This document shows positions 1 through 13,165 of a stretch of 64,000 bases of DNA, piece by piece. The notes under the pieces are model-generated. The model was not told the origin of the DNA. It ran no database searches and saw only the letters and a list, made by a program, of their open reading frames with translations. Origin of the DNA: Paraphysoderma sedebokerense. Taxonomy: Eukaryota; Blastocladiomycota; Physodermatomycetes; Physodermatales; Physodermataceae. Made by a program: the position numbers and the translations under genes. The stretch lies in the NCBI GenBank assembly GCA_025602915.1, contig JAHLJZ010000018.1, positions 310,001-374,000 on the forward strand, given 5' to 3'. The first letter of the stretch is position 1. The number at the start of each line of letters is the position of its first letter.

Positions 1-1125
1 AAACAACGTAATAGGGGAGTCCAGATTGAAGCCAATTCTTGGGAAAGTTGACTGTCAATTTGTACCGGTCGTTTCCTGAGATACGTTTGTTAGATTAAAA
101 GCAGAATCTAAGGAAAGATAAAGAGGATCTTGACAAACTTCTTGCTAGCGGGCACCAAAAGTCCAATATCTAAAAGCAACGGTATAAAGAGTTCAACGAT
201 AACATCTGGGGTGATGAGTTCTACAATTTCATTCAATATCTGATCCGTTGTGTACGTGTCATTGGATGACGCTTTCTTTGTCTTCTTTGATCTCCCTAAA
301 GTTGCCATATTTAAGATAAGAACAAAACTAAAGTGAACCAGACTCGGAACTAACCATGTTTCCGACCCTTCATAATATTTTTGTACTGAACTAAAAGCTT
401 TTGCAGTTCAGCTTTGAGCTCCCCAGCATAATTTGGCTGGAGGTCCCAATAATTATCGCTCAGCCAACTCAAAATCTATTGCATAGATATTAGCATTATC
501 AGGCGGTTGACAGCTACGAAATCGACCAACCTGATTGCAACCAGTCCTCAGAACAGCTAGGCTGGGTAAATGCTCATGAGTTCCGGCATGTCTTAAGTCT
601 ACAAACCAAGTCGGTAACCCCATCTGCTCAGCAAGATTGGCAATACTCTTCGCATAAACGCCTTTTTGAGCCTGGTCTGCAATACCATTCACGAATCTAA
701 TTACATGAATCAATTTCGGCAACACTGATCATACAATACAAAGGCAAAAGTGTCAAAGTAGTTACATACCGAACAATTGCTATTGTATACAACATCCTGA
801 GCTCTTTTTGCGACACAGGGAGATGGCTCGCCGCAGGCTGGCCAGAAGCAGACCACACATCACGTAAAGAAATTTCGATTAATGTAGCCGTTGATTCGAC
901 AGAAAGAGGGACTTTGCCGCGAGACATCCATGCTTTTACCTACAAGAGTATTTAATTTAAGAGTTAAGAAACGTCAAAATACGAATTGCGTGAGGTGACG
1001 ACTGGTCATACCCTGTTAACGCCTTTCAACCTTTCAGCAAAGTCCGACGAATACAGCCATGAATGCACCTGCTTCCATTCCGACTCCGACTTCCAAGGGA
1101 CTAATTTGGGGATTCGCCGAGTCAT
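1..1125 (-). CDS. LAS1: LAS1-like pre-rRNA processing nuclease, C-terminus beyond left edge
   Basis: HEPN-fold endoribonuclease that, with Grc3, cuts ITS2 during 60S ribosome maturation in the nucleus. The first exon (1012-1125) starts MTRRIPKLVPWKSESEWK, the usual LAS1 opening. The next exon carries VKAWMSRGKVPLSVEST and ends in IAIVR. After a 73-bp intron (697-769) the protein continues FVNGIADQAQKGVYAKSIA, then GLPTWFVDLRHAGTHEHLP. That last stretch holds the conserved R-H-x-x-T-H (Rx4H-type) catalytic signature of the family. A further exon reads ILSWLSDNYWDLQP and the most 3' exon seen (near 308-130) is Lys-rich. The start was chosen because the family N-terminal motif begins at that ATG. 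The C-terminal part lies outside the window and the last splice junctions are not resolved. Confidence 0.9.
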
Positions 1126-1812
1126 ATTTTAAAGTTTATATATATCTGAATTGAAGATACATACAACGAATGATAAGCAATGCTAGATCAAACGCGCAGT
1201 TTCTTTGAAACGCGTGACAAGTTGCTATGGTGATACCCTTAGAAATGTCTGCTTACAACCTTTGGAAACACTTTAACATGAATAGTGTAGAATGGTTGAT
1301 ATCTTCAAATAAATCTAACCGAGACATTCTATGATTTGCAGCACGCCTTCCATTTGATGATGAAGAACGGGAGAAGGATGCATAATGTAGTAGGATGGTG
1401 AATACCGCTGAATTCGTCAGATGCTCCGCGAGCTCTTGATCCGTCGATCTAACAGCCTATACTGCGACTAAGTGCCTTTTATCGTTCGCCCTTTTTAATT
1501 GCATAAGATTGAGTTAATGACAATCGTAAAATAGCTGGTTATGTGGAATCGCTGAGCTTCCTTGTTTTCTTGAAACTTGATTGACAAAAGTGGGCACGCT
1601 TTGACAGTATTATGTATTAAATATAGGGGACGTCAAATTGGTTTTTTATTTTTGCAGACGGGAATGCTTTCGATGAGTCCCTAATTTTTCAGGATTATCA
1701 CCTGGCCCTGAGAGATCATTTGCGTGGTTCCTTGTCGCCGGGCTTCATCTCATTTCAAGTCGTTTTAAACACTGTGGACACCAAGTTTCATTGAAGCTGC
1801 ATATCACATTGA
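1126..1812. other. Divergent intergenic region LAS1 / IMP1
   Basis: There are 687 bp between two divergently transcribed genes, so it must hold both promoters. I see no credible coding exon or RNA gene in it. An imperfect RFX-like sequence, GTTGCTATGGTGATAC, begins near 1222 but departs from the consensus in the second half-site. Confidence 0.5.
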
Positions 1813-2660
1813 ATGTCTTACAGTAGATTGAGAGTATACGGTAGAACAGCCGTTTCTCTGATCAAGTTCGGTTGCTTCGTCCATGTATTTAACCATTACG
1901 TTGGAGAGTTCACTTGGGTATGAACCTTTCACCAATTAGATCTCATCTTCATATTCATTAATATCAAAAACGGTAGTGCATAGGTCCATCAATGTTGCCA
2001 ACATTTAATACAAACGGCGATATTATATTTGTAGACCATTTGTCACCTCGATTTGGTAGAATTGATATGGGTGATGTCGTTGTTGCCACTAGCCCGCTGA
2101 ACCCAAAGCGCACTGTATGTAAGAGGATACTCGGCATGGTTAGTTCAAGATCATTTGATTTTTGCACTCATTCTGCCTAAAGCCGCTACAGTCATGTTGG
2201 CTGGTTGTTGAGTAATCGAGCTTGTAGATTCTTCTATCCTCTCGTCAGACCCTCGAAACTGCTCTGAGGTTTTCGTTGCTAACGCTGATTTCTTTACTTA
2301 TTCGTTTCATATTTACTCTCTCCCTAGCCTGGCGATGTCGTTTGCGTAGATCCTTCGCTATCACCCAATGAGTTTGCCAAGGTATTCATGGTTCTACATG
2401 TTTCACATTCGTATCATCTCTGATTCCATTTTGGTATCGACAATCCAATGTCGTATGTATAACAGATCCCACTAGGCCATGTTTGGCTTCAGGGCGATAA
2501 TTTGACAAATTCTCAGGACTCGCGATCCTATGGTCCGGTCCCGCTTGCATTGATTACAGGGAAAGTCTGGTTCAGGGTAATGTCATCTCTATTTCCTCCA
2601 AGGACTTTCTTTGGTTTCTGACAGGATTGGTCTACTTCCGAAATCGCTATTCCTTCATAA
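1813..2660 (+). CDS. IMP1: Mitochondrial inner membrane signal peptidase, IMP1 type
   Basis: S26-family serine peptidase that removes sorting signals in the mitochondrial intermembrane space. Five exons can be joined in frame: 1813-1917, 1977-2138, 2328-2381, 2466-2576 and 2625-2660. They give a 155-aa protein, the normal size for IMP1. The nucleophile box [12 protein letters not shown] contains the catalytic Ser, and CKRILGMPGD holds the catalytic Lys. [19 protein letters not shown] matches the conserved box D/E of the family. A short N-terminal hydrophobic stretch ([11 protein letters not shown]) can serve as membrane anchor. The acceptor that restores the CIGPSM motif is the AG at 1975-1976; a second AG shortly downstream would break the frame. 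IMP2 is the alternative, but the box sequences fit IMP1 better. Confidence 0.93.
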
Positions 2661-2823
2661 AACATTGTTTCGACATCATCAGATATGGCCTTCTCCACGC
2701 TGGGTCAGGAACGGCATAATAGAAGCCAAAGAGACTTTAATAAATAGAAATTCAAATATTTAATCCTAGACTTTATCCAAGTCACCAGCTACATCTACTT
2801 GTCCCCAGATTACGACGTTGAAT

Positions 2824-5800
2824 TCAAAGTATCTTACGAACTCTTTCCGTCAATTCGCCCAGTAACGCATCTCCTTTGCCCCAAGTTCCATCGTTCACAT
2901 TCTTCGCTAATTTTTCTACATAGACGAGGAAACAATGTGAGAGTTTTCTCAGTTTTTCAAAGCAATCGAAATCTTTTTGTGTTTTGTCAGTACTTTGGTT
3001 TGCTATATTCTGATCCTGCTCTACAGCAGCATCACGAATTTGAATAATTTTGGCAACTACATTGCGATATAAGTAAATTATATCAAGGTATAGCGGTGAT
3101 TGGTGTAATAGTACAGAATAGTTTTTTCTTCGCCTTGAAGAAAGTGATTTGGTGACGAACAGAAACCGCATATTCGAAAGTTTTGTTGTAAACTATTTAA
3201 ATCGTCGCCAATCAGCAATCGTTACATGAAGTTACAAATCTTCGGGATTAGCATCGAGCTAACAGGAATGTAGCGATGAAAGAAAAGTTTCACCAAACCA
3301 TTTCAACTGTCCCATTCATACTATTGACTATAGCAATCCATAGCATGATTACTTTTATAAAGTTATCATCCCTGTACAACGTGCTCCTCGGCTCTATAAG
3401 CCGTAAGCGCTTCATATCCCAGTCCGCCACCTCATGTCGGTCAATCAGTTTGCCCAATGATCCCAAGATTAAATCTGTCTGCGATCTACTCTCGATTTTT
3501 TCGTGCCACGCGTCACCGATTGCTGCCATATCATTTTGTGACGTATCAATAACCTCTTTCAAAATATCCAACATGTCATCCATTTTGCAAACCGCTCCAT
3601 AGAGGAGTGAGAGTGGATGATACTTTGATTTATATGTTGACATATACGTGCCAACAGTCGAAGCAAGTTTTTGCATGTCATTCCCAGGTATTTGACTTAT
3701 CGAATTGTGTATGTTATTTAATTGAATTTCGGCTTCCACCGAGGGAGCAAGCGAACGTTGAGGGTCTGGTTGCATCCGATTTTCATTAAGGGTAGTCACG
3801 AAAGCTCTGTTGAAATTGAATACGGAGTGTAAATAGATGATTAGATAAACTATTTCGCGGGAAAAAGAGGCGGTAAATCTAAGAGATTCTGGACGGTGAA
3901 TTGAATTATTGATATGAAATTGCTGTGCATCGCCAAGACTAACTATGGTGGAAGTATAGAGTAATGAGAATTCACCATGAGATAGTCGATCGCGAAGCCT
4001 TGGACCTGCCGGATGAAGAAATATGTCGTATATCAAGTTCTAATGATGCTAAGTAAGTACGACTCTTTATGGCTCAAAATACTCAGCATAATTTATGGAA
4101 AAACCAACCGCTGCCCCTGGACCAATGACTTCGACGATTTTGTTCTTCTTTCGGCATCTTTCGCCTCCCTGATTGGCGTACTCTTTTTTTTCATCATCTT
4201 CGATAATACATTGCTGCATTATATCTTCCAATAAAACAAAGAAGCCCTGATGGCTTGTTCTCCATTTTTCTCCTGTTATGTTATTAACAACAACATAAAT
4301 AAGTCGTAGATGCGTTTCCAGGTATGGGATCGTAGTCAGTAGGAAACTCAATTGGTTTTGCGGGGTCGGAGAAGAGAGATAGGCAGCAAGATCGGAAGAC
4401 AAATAATCTGAAAGGGATGGTGGAGAAGATTGCATTGGGCATTGACTTAAGGGATTAGGGAGGTGAATATAGCTGGACGAAAAGTAGTCTCTAAGTGTCT
4501 CCTGGAGCTCGGGTAATAACAGTTCAAGCATCTTTATCAAGGCTGTAAGGAAGAAAGCATGTTTGTCAGCGTCAAAACAATGAAAAGGAAAATAAATGAA
4601 GGAATGCAAAATAATAATACACGAGACAAAATTTGTAGTTTAATGGTCATGCTTACCTTTTTCGTTATCATTCTTTGCAACCCCCTGCGTCTCGTCTCTT
4701 TTCAATTCTACACAATTTCTACATCCTTTACTTCTCATAGTCACAAAATCGAAACCCTTTTCGTTTAACATGTTGACTAAGCTCAGTAAAATCACAACCA
4801 ACAATGCAGCAAATTTCATTCCTATCTCATCAAATTCAATTGGATCAAGAAACCCATGCCATACGATATTTCGGATATTGAATGATGTCGGCGGGCCAAG
4901 TAAGATACGAAGAAGAAAGACCTATTTGCATGATGGTTAATTCAGCGGTGGTAAAAAAGTTTAATGAAAAGATAGGGAAGAGGCTTACGCTCTCTATCCT
5001 GAAATATTCCAATGGTAACACAGTCAACAAATCTTTCATCAGAAAAGGCACCGCGTCGTTAGTTCGGTTAGAGTAAGTATATATAACCTATTTAAGAAGA
5101 GCAACAGCGATAAGAAGAAATATTAGCAAACTGCTTCTTAAGAGAACGTCTGTCAATAAAGTTCAGTATAGAGAGATCAATGTAACTTACATCACCCAAG
5201 AACCTGTCGATGACGGCCGTAATGTAAAGTAAAGCTTTGCAGCCGTTGCCAATGGCGAGAAAAGTATTCAAAGCCTGAATCGAAGTAAACAGTCAGAAAT
5301 AGTGGTTTCTCTAAACCACTCCGCCGGGAAGACACAACCCATTGCATCAGATTCGTGACAATTCTATAGCTCATGTACATTCTTCGACAATGACTTCCGA
5401 GCATTCGGCCGAAATGTCAGAGATGAATATATCATAACGTACCGTTTGATATTGCTCCGGCAAGACTTCTATGATGTGTGTCCAATCCTTTGGCAATCTG
5501 GGCGGTGCTTCTGGCCCTTTCTCTCCGGCTTCCCGTGGAGATTGATTTTTATGAACGAAGACTCCAAAACTCTCCCAAACAACCAAACACAAGCATTTTA
5601 CCACCTTTCCCAATTTCTGAAATACGAGAGAGTCATTCGTGAACACCAAATCCTCCACAGAATTAGGGGAGAGTTGGTCATCGAACAACGATTTCAACGC
5701 AGAAAAGTCCAGTAAGAGAGTTGCAGAGTTGAACGGATTGGGGCTGAAAGCGCCATTAGTAGGCAAGGAAGGAGGCAGGGAAAAATAGTAAGAAGAATAG

Positions 5801-5925
5801 GTTGATAGTGCAGAATACGGAAATTGGGTTTCGGATGATTCAGAATTAGTTAAGTCAGTGGTGTTGCTGGGTGGACGGCCGGAGCCAGGGTGGATTTGAC
5901 GATGTAAGGTAAAATTCCGGATGAA
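2824..5925 (-). CDS. ERMARD: ERMARD-like ER membrane-associated RNA degradation protein (DUF4209)
   Basis: Homologue of human ERMARD, a poorly understood ER-linked protein implicated in RNA turnover and neuronal migration. Conserved blocks occur in the human order: [36 protein letters not shown] (signature R-N-x-x-W-H-G); a central helical region with [17 protein letters not shown]; and [17 protein letters not shown], the strongest family signature. The tail (3171-2824) is helical and ends VRKIL-stop. Coding exons are separated by short introns, for example one beginning at about 5190. The protein's first exon is not resolved: the reading frame is open upstream to about 5925 without a clear ATG. 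TMEM67 ends only about 130 bp upstream on the same strand, so the promoter must be very short or inside TMEM67. The hydrophobic C-terminal segment of the human protein is much less hydrophobic here. Confidence 0.88.
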
Positions 5926-6058
5926 ATGTTAGAATTGGTTCTGCATCCAAACCAAAATAAATTAATCATATGCGAGATCATCAGAAAAGCGGCGACAGAT
6001 TTTTCTGAAGTCGTAAAAGCACCCGTGATTTTTACAGTATTACATGAAATCTAGCGTT

Positions 6059-9000
6059 TTACACCAAGAATTTATCATCCACCAAAGTCTTTTTTGCAAT
6101 ATTTTTCTGACCGAAATAGGATCGAACAAAACGAATAATAATATCCATTATATATGTACAGACAGCGGCGAGAATTGTCCCTTCCCGGATGCTCAGGTAA
6201 CAAGAGGAGGCGCCTGATGTAGGCGCAGGAAATGTACAGGAAGCAACGGAATCAGAATATGAATTCGAAGAATAGGAAATATCAATGAGATTGTACAGCG
6301 TGATGTAAAGGAGTAGCAATCTAAGCTCTAAACCGCGTAGTGTCGTAGAAACGAAGGATATTGAAGTATCTTATGTGACGAAATAACATATCAGATTGCA
6401 GATCTCAGGAATGGGTACCCAAATAGGCAATTTTAATCAAAAGAATTTTAATTACCAGAGTATAAAATTGTTTCGGTGAAATTGTCTGGAACCGTTTGCA
6501 GCAATTTATCAAAATAAGATCGTTCTCGAACACAATAACGATGGTCTCTGAAATGCTACGACAAAAATTCGTAAGTCTTTACTGAAGATCTAATTCAAAG
6601 AGAGAGAATACTTACATTATCGAAGAAGCTACAAAGAAACATGTTGATCGCCTCGTATGCTTTCAAGGATTTTGAACTTGCAATCTGCGGCTTGTTTCCG
6701 TCGATGCGTTTGATTAGAGGTTCTCCTATCAAAATTACGATACGCCAAGGAGAAAATTCAGGGATATTGTCAATGCAATATCAATGGAGGGAAGCGGATC
6801 ACATCTGGTGCATATTTTCGAACACAAGGATTCAAGGAATATAAAAAACCATACCCTTCTCCCTTTTTGCTAACATCTTTCTTGCTGATTCCTATTTCCA
6901 GGGTCGAGCGATTGATGTCAGCCGATTCTATGCACAGTGATAAAACTGATAAAACTCTACATTACCTCCCCTACCATTACGTTATAAATTTGATCGTACG
7001 TTTTTCTGAAGTCTGGGGCCATGAAAACCTCGAAGACTTGATTTTCTGATCCATTTAATCCTCGTTTCCCAACTAAATCAGTCTATAGAGTATTCTGCTT
7101 TTAGTTGATAGTAATGAGTAGTCATTTCAGGCTGAAAACGATGTACCTCTTCTCTTTTTAAATCATTATTAAGAGTTATCATATCCGTATCAGCGTAGCC
7201 GTGGACTGATCGTCCGTGTATATAATATCCATGATGGTGCTCATCGAATATCAACACGCTGACGTTAGACACTGAGAGAAGATCAACGTATTGTAAAGGT
7301 GGATTGGAATGATATCGTGCAATTAACCCTGCCTTTATAATAAACTAATCCCAATCATCGATACTTGGCTCGGAAGAATACTGGAACAGCGGTAACTACG
7401 TACCAACACAGCAGCCAAGCACCCCCACGTAAAAGTATTGACTGCAAAGAGAAGGATCGGGTTCACATCAGCAGGACTATCCATGAGCGAAGGACGGGAG
7501 GACGCAACCGCGAATCGGAGACCCGCATAATCGAGAATCAGTATCATCCCAAATAGTATCATTTCCACCTTTACCAAGCGATATGTCTGTAAAAAAGAAA
7601 GGTAAACGACTTATTGAGCATGGGCCAATGTATCACTACATATAATGAACCATACCTGTAACTCGTTCCATTCATTCACCATGAATAAAGTTCTCCAGAT
7701 ACTGACAGGTGCAGGTTTTGATTCGTTATCCGCCGAAACTACTCTCGCTCTGGTTTTTTCCCAGTCAATGAAGAAAATATCGATCGAACATTGATCGACC
7801 AGTTCCTTGACAACATGGAAAACCTAATAGAGAAATGTTAATGTTTTGACTGCAAAGAAGTTGATTTGAATAGAAAAATAAACAGATCTACCTGAAATAC
7901 ACAACTTGCGATCAATAGATTCAGAAACGGAGTAAATCCAGCAGACTCTGGCAGCAGTATGTACATAACTGTTTGGAATTTGAAGAATATAGCGAAATAT
8001 GCGGATGTACCGAACAGTAGTAGGAAAAAGATTGGACCAGCAATAGAAGCAATCATAGCGAGATATTGTATTGCCATCTAGACACGTTGACCAAAATCAG
8101 TTCAATATGAATTCATGGTTATTCAAAAAGAATACTTGCTTCACCTTTAAGTTGATATCAACATTTCCTCGGTGATTTCTTTTGAAATAGAAGGAAGCTC
8201 TGAGAAAGAATCCGAATACTATTACCATGGAAATAACGAGAAGGATAGTTGGTAAGTTGGACCAGAGAGATTCTACTGACATAGTGTATTCTGTCGAAAA
8301 TACGATCTAGTAGAGAATTGTCAGAACTTTCCAACCATATGCTAAAACTAATATGATTTTACTTACCGGTATTAACGACAGACTCGAGCTATCTGACTTG
8401 GATAATGCAGAGACTTGTCTTTCGGCGTACGTTATTTCGATTAATGGTGTATTGATTCGAGAACTTGCGGTCGGTGATTTCTCAATTCTACGGTGTATTT
8501 AAGCTACATTATTTTTGTCGTCGACGGCAGTTGGGGTAACATACTGTACCTCAGCCTAATCGTCTTTGCAACTCTCACAACAATCGGTTGACCCGCCTCC
8601 GTTATCGCACTACTAGCTGTATCCACAGTAAAAAATCGCCGGACAAATCGGTCATCCGCAATACTGTCCTTGTCCGCATTAAGGTTTGGAAAGTCCCCTC
8701 TTGACCTAAAATTTCGAATGCGCACAGGAATTGGGTAAAGTTCATTTGTAGAATCGACGAGATCTATTGTCAGAGTTCAACATGAGAGTCAAATACTTAG
8801 TCGAACCAAGGTTGTAATACGATCGAGTTCCGAACTTACACGGATCAAAGAATAACGTTTGTTTATATTTCTCCTTCTCTAGCAGCTCGTATAAATTTAC
8901 GAGACAACCGCTTTTGTAATTAGCTCCGATCTGGAGGTATGCGTTTGTTGGAGGAATGGTCTGCTCGCATATCTTTGGAGTTATGTGGGTATCAGTCAGC

Positions 9001-10652
9001 ATGCCTTGGAAGGGAAACGCGATCAAAGGGCGTCTTCACCTGTAATTGATCAGTCAAAGCCTCGAATCCCAAGAATTCTCCGTTTAAGGCGTATTTTGCC
9101 AGAACAAATTTAAGCATATTGGTTTCCTGAGGGATTAAGTAAACCATCATAGAAATTGTTAAAAATTGTTACGGGATTGGCAGTTTTGACAGAGCTCCAT
9201 ACCCCTTGCTTAAATCCGTGTTCCGCAAACGTTACAGTCAAATTCATGACAGATCTGAGTGTTCTCTCTGGATCTTCCGGCTTTGTTAGACCGTAGTACA
9301 GCCACGGCAAGGTATCTGGCCTTTAATCGTCCACATTACAAATCAATACTAGACCCCTGAAGAACAATATCTCATACCAATTTGCGAAACTCGGTTTCGA
9401 ACTACCTCGTAATTTGCCTATCTCTTTGTATAAATTACAAACTTCCGTGGCTTCATCGTACATTTGGAGCACACATAAATTAGCGATACGTTGACAAGCG
9501 GTCCGATTATTGAAATGCTAAATGAAAAGTGTCCGTCAATTGAATTGCCATTTTTCATTGTAGAGATGAAATGATTGATACCAAGCATTGATGAGCTGCC
9601 TTAAGATATGTCGACTGAAATAGCTCAGATGTGACGGTAAAAGAGTACGGCCCCGATGAACCAAGAAGGTTCTGACAATTGACAAGTATGGTGATGTCAA
9701 ATGAATAGACGATTCTGGTGAACGGTTTGAAACATGGTTGGTTCACTTACATAATAAGTTACTTTATCAGACATTCCCACTTGATAGTATGGGGTAATTA
9801 AAGCCATTGCATCCGCTGGAATACAAGCATTTCCTCTCTGTATGCGAAAAAGAGTGAGCTCTAAGACAAAAGCGCCCTATACTTGGCTGCAAGCAAAGAA
9901 AAACTGTACCGGGTTGGCGACATAATCACTCGGACATGAGCATATGTATCCGCTTCCATTGACTGTTGATGTCATTACTGGATCCGGACAGCTTACGCAG
10001 GCAGTCTGATTTGCATTTGGATAGGCATTTATGGGGCAATCGACACATTGGAATGTTTTTAACCTGTTCATTGGCTCGACTGTTTCCACTGTCAATTATT
10101 GAAGAAAAAGTCGCTTTAGCATTAGGATATCTGTCACTGAATAGGAACTGTGATTCAAACCTAGTATTCGGCCAGCAGGGCATTTGCATTCGCCACTCGT
10201 AGAAATCGTCGCATTCTGAGGACAGGAAGCACAGAATAAACCATCAATCGAAGAAACCTAGGTTCGCCCAGTTTAAGCATCAGAGTACGACTACTGAAAT
10301 AGGATCGGAAAAATGGGCGAACTACCTCGTTCGTTGGGCATGAAACGCAAGAGGTTCTAAGCGAGGACGTGTTGACGGAAAGAAAGGACCTTGGTGGGCA
10401 AACACACTCTCCTAATAAACAAAGTCATGATTACATTCGTATTCATACACAAAACACAGAGAGTAAGAATATACCATTAGAATTTGGGATCAATCCATTG
10501 TCGCAAGCAGTGCATTCTAGCGATGAAATATCGAGATGTTGCGAAGGAGGACAAGTGGGTAATTTTCGTTGAGGATCAAATGCGATACCTGCCAATGCAT
10601 GAAGTAAGAAGGATGAAACCGTGAGCCAAATTTGAATCCACTTTGGCTTCAT
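6059..10652 (-). CDS. TMEM67: Meckelin (ciliary transition-zone membrane protein)
   Basis: Meckelin is a Frizzled-like receptor of the MKS module that gates the ciliary transition zone. The first exon (from 10652) begins MKPKWIQIWLTVSSFLLHAL, a signal peptide, followed by a long Cys-rich extracellular part (CPPSQHLDISSLECTACDNG, FQCVDCPINAYPNANQTAC, CSCPSDYVANPVQFFFACSQ). The middle carries YYGLTKPEDPERTLRS and VRIRNFRSRGDFPN, both typical meckelin blocks. Then come several membrane segments (near 8280-8180, 8070-7960, 7570-7340) and the conserved cytosolic FFIDWEKTR...VSIWRTLFMVNEWNELQ region near 7780-7660. The protein ends YFGQKNIAKKTLVDDKFLV, matching the meckelin C-terminus. At least a dozen small introns interrupt it. 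Its presence implies a flagellated life stage. The identification is very secure; individual splice sites are less so. Confidence 0.93.
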
Positions 10653-11033
10653 TTTGGTTGACGTTTATGGGCAATTCACTCCAACATCCACACTGAAGAC
10701 AGAGGAGATCCGTTGAAGATCACAACCGCGGGGCCACCGAAGGAATTTCTCAACGCGATTACGTCCTTCTTTACTACAACGATGCGGATGATCCGAATTT
10801 GTTTTGATCTTACGCAGTTGGCACATATATAGAAAAGAAAAAACAAGGAGAACTCCTTACGAGAAAAACAAATTTAATCTGTATGCATAAATACTACATG
10901 TGACAGCATTAGGCCACATCAATCATTTATTCTTTACAGACGAAATTAAGATTACATACATGTTTTAAATATTCTAAACCAAAAAACTTCAGGAGCTTGA
11001 ATATAAAAGGCTGAATTAAGAAATTTCCATATT
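10653..11033. other. Intergenic region between TMEM67 promoter and carrier 3' end
   Basis: There are 381 bp between the start of TMEM67 and the end of the carrier gene, so it holds the TMEM67 promoter and the carrier terminator, both on the minus strand. No exon or RNA gene is visible. I looked for an RFX X-box upstream of TMEM67 and did not find a good one. Confidence 0.4.
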
Positions 11034-12678
11034 TTACTTCTTTGGATTGGTGTTAAATTGATCTTCGAAGAATTTCCACAATACAGAGAATAACAGCCCT
11101 TGTATGCCATTACTTATGATTTTAGTTTTCAAACCTCTACCGAACAGACCAACCCAACCATCTCTAGCTACAACATCTTTAACCGCCTGCGGATACGAAA
11201 TGACGATGTCGTGCGTTTGCCGGTATGTCTTGACTACACGAACAGAGTTCGAGATGGTGTCGCTGACAGCAGATGAAACGAACCCGATAAATGCGTTGCG
11301 GGACATTTTCTTGAGCAGTGTGGGATTTGCTGGAGTCGGAAGGTTTTCTTGGAGGAAGCTAGAAAAATGTTAGAAAAACGACAAGAGGAACTGAGGGAAC
11401 TGGGACAAAGAAACTTACTTGTATGTGAAGAACCAACTGTGGAGCAACCAGACAAGTATTCGTTTCAAATATTGCAACGAAGAAAAATCATTTCGCTTTA
11501 GCGTTATTCGACATAAAGCATTCAACATCAGGTGTTTGAAGGAGTCTACTTACGGATAATGACCGACAAAAGTAGCAGTACTGGCGGCCAAAGCACCATG
11601 ATATAGTGTCCCAATTCCGTTGGTTCTGATTTTATGTTTTAGAAGCTTCATTCCGTCTGATCCATTCACTTGTAATGTTGTCTTAAGGGTGTCAATTGGC
11701 ATCAAGCCTATGCGCCAAATTCCGGCCGTGAAACTTGCCTATGTAATTTCAGAAACCATTCAGATTCCTCTTTCTTCTGAGTCCTCAGCAATTTAAGCAC
11801 AGTAAACCACTTACAGCAAGTGTCTTCACACCAACACTCAAATTCTTTGTTTCCTCCAAACCATTCAGCAAGGCCAATACACCTGTGTTTGCAGCAGTAT
11901 CTCCAAAACGACTCAAGGGACCCTGAAATAGAGCTGGCAGTAGCCCCCTGTAAAACCGTGGAATTCCACCTTGAGCATAAAGAGTTCGAAGCGCTGTTGT
12001 CGTCGAGGTTCCGTTTTTGTACTGGTAGTTGACTGTAGTCCGAAGCCACTACAGACCAGTAAGAATGAAAGAATTACAAGCCAAAAAAAGTAAAGTTTGC
12101 AACAAAAGGCCAGTTAGAGGGTTTCGAGGAATACAGCAATGCAAAAAGCTTCCTACCATCAATGAGAATACTTGGATACCCATAGCGGCTATTGTTTTTC
12201 ATGAAATTTACACAATTATGCATCCAGTTTCGTTGGACAATGTTGCATGAAGTCGTCATGACGTATATCATGACGTGATAATTCCAGAACAAGGTACGAG
12301 ACATTCGAAGACCGGTGGACACAAACCATAAAATGGGTAAATAGAAGGAAAGAGAAATTAAGTTAATCCATTTATGCTATTCATAACATAAATAGATTCC
12401 ACTTCATCAGTCTTCCATCTGATGACTAATTTGTTGCAGCCGTGAACACTTAAGATATCCCGAGCTCCCAATTCCCACCCTTCATTTATGGTCCGAAAAA
12501 GACTGAAGGTGGGAATGATTGTTGGAATGAATATTTTATGAAGCAGATATTTACCAGCACCACTCAGACCACCTCCTAAACTTCTTTGTGCCGCTTTCTC
12601 TAAAACTGCTTTGAAATCTGGCGGTTGGGTTGTTGCGGTAACAGCCGATGCTTTTGTTGATGCGGCGGCAGTCGACAT
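11034..12678 (-). CDS. Mitochondrial carrier (SLC25-type) protein
   Basis: Solute carrier of the SLC25 fold, expected in the mitochondrial inner membrane; the substrate cannot be told. The N-terminus is [18 protein letters not shown] followed by [12 protein letters not shown] central exon reads [29 protein letters not shown], with the carrier-type helix-end motif and a G-x-x-x-x-Y-R-G-L signature. The next exon contains [21 protein letters not shown], the P-x-D-x-x-K/R motif that begins a repeat. The last exon reads [19 protein letters not shown] and [29 protein letters not shown]. Two of the three carrier repeats are clear; the first is divergent and its exon junction between about 12540 and 12040 is not resolved. 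Related proteins occur in protists and early fungi as uncharacterised carriers. Confidence 0.82.
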
Positions 12679-13165
12679 CTGATAATGTTTTGCACAGAAG
12701 TAAACGAAATAAGTTCAAGGTATTGCAAGAAAGACGGAAAGCAAGCAATAAATATAAATATGAATTGAGGCTTCGGAGTTAAGGAACGAGAAGAGATGGT
12801 TGAAAGGTGCACAAATGAAACGCGACCTGGCTTTCCTGCTCCCAGCGCCACTATTATTCGCTCATTGTGCCTGCAAGCCGCTTTTCATCTGTTGAATGAA
12901 TGCGGAGGCATTATATTTATTCTGAGTAATATTCAAGCGCAACAGTTTTATTGAACTTATATGTAATAAATATGATAATATTAGCCGAAAAAATTATCAC
13001 AAACATATGATAACAATTAGGAGGTATATAAAGGAATATTGAGAAAAGATATTGCTGCTAAGCAAATGTTACAGAGATTGATCAGGGATCATCATACATA
13101 TTTACCCGTCCGATTCTACGGTTCCATTTAAGATCTGTCAAACCATTAAAACAGAGGTACCGTCT
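12679..13165. other. Intergenic region upstream of the carrier gene
   Basis: There are 487 bp between the carrier start and the NAMPT stop. The central part (about 12930-13040) is AT-rich. It would hold the carrier promoter and the NAMPT 3' end. No credible gene is seen. Confidence 0.4.

Noticed and set aside
3276-4234. Plus-strand frames over the ERMARD exons
   Set aside because: They lie opposite conserved ERMARD blocks and have no independent similarity.
11820-12250. Minus and plus frames in alternative phases over the carrier exon
   Set aside because: The phase with [20 protein letters not shown] is the carrier; the others are shadows.
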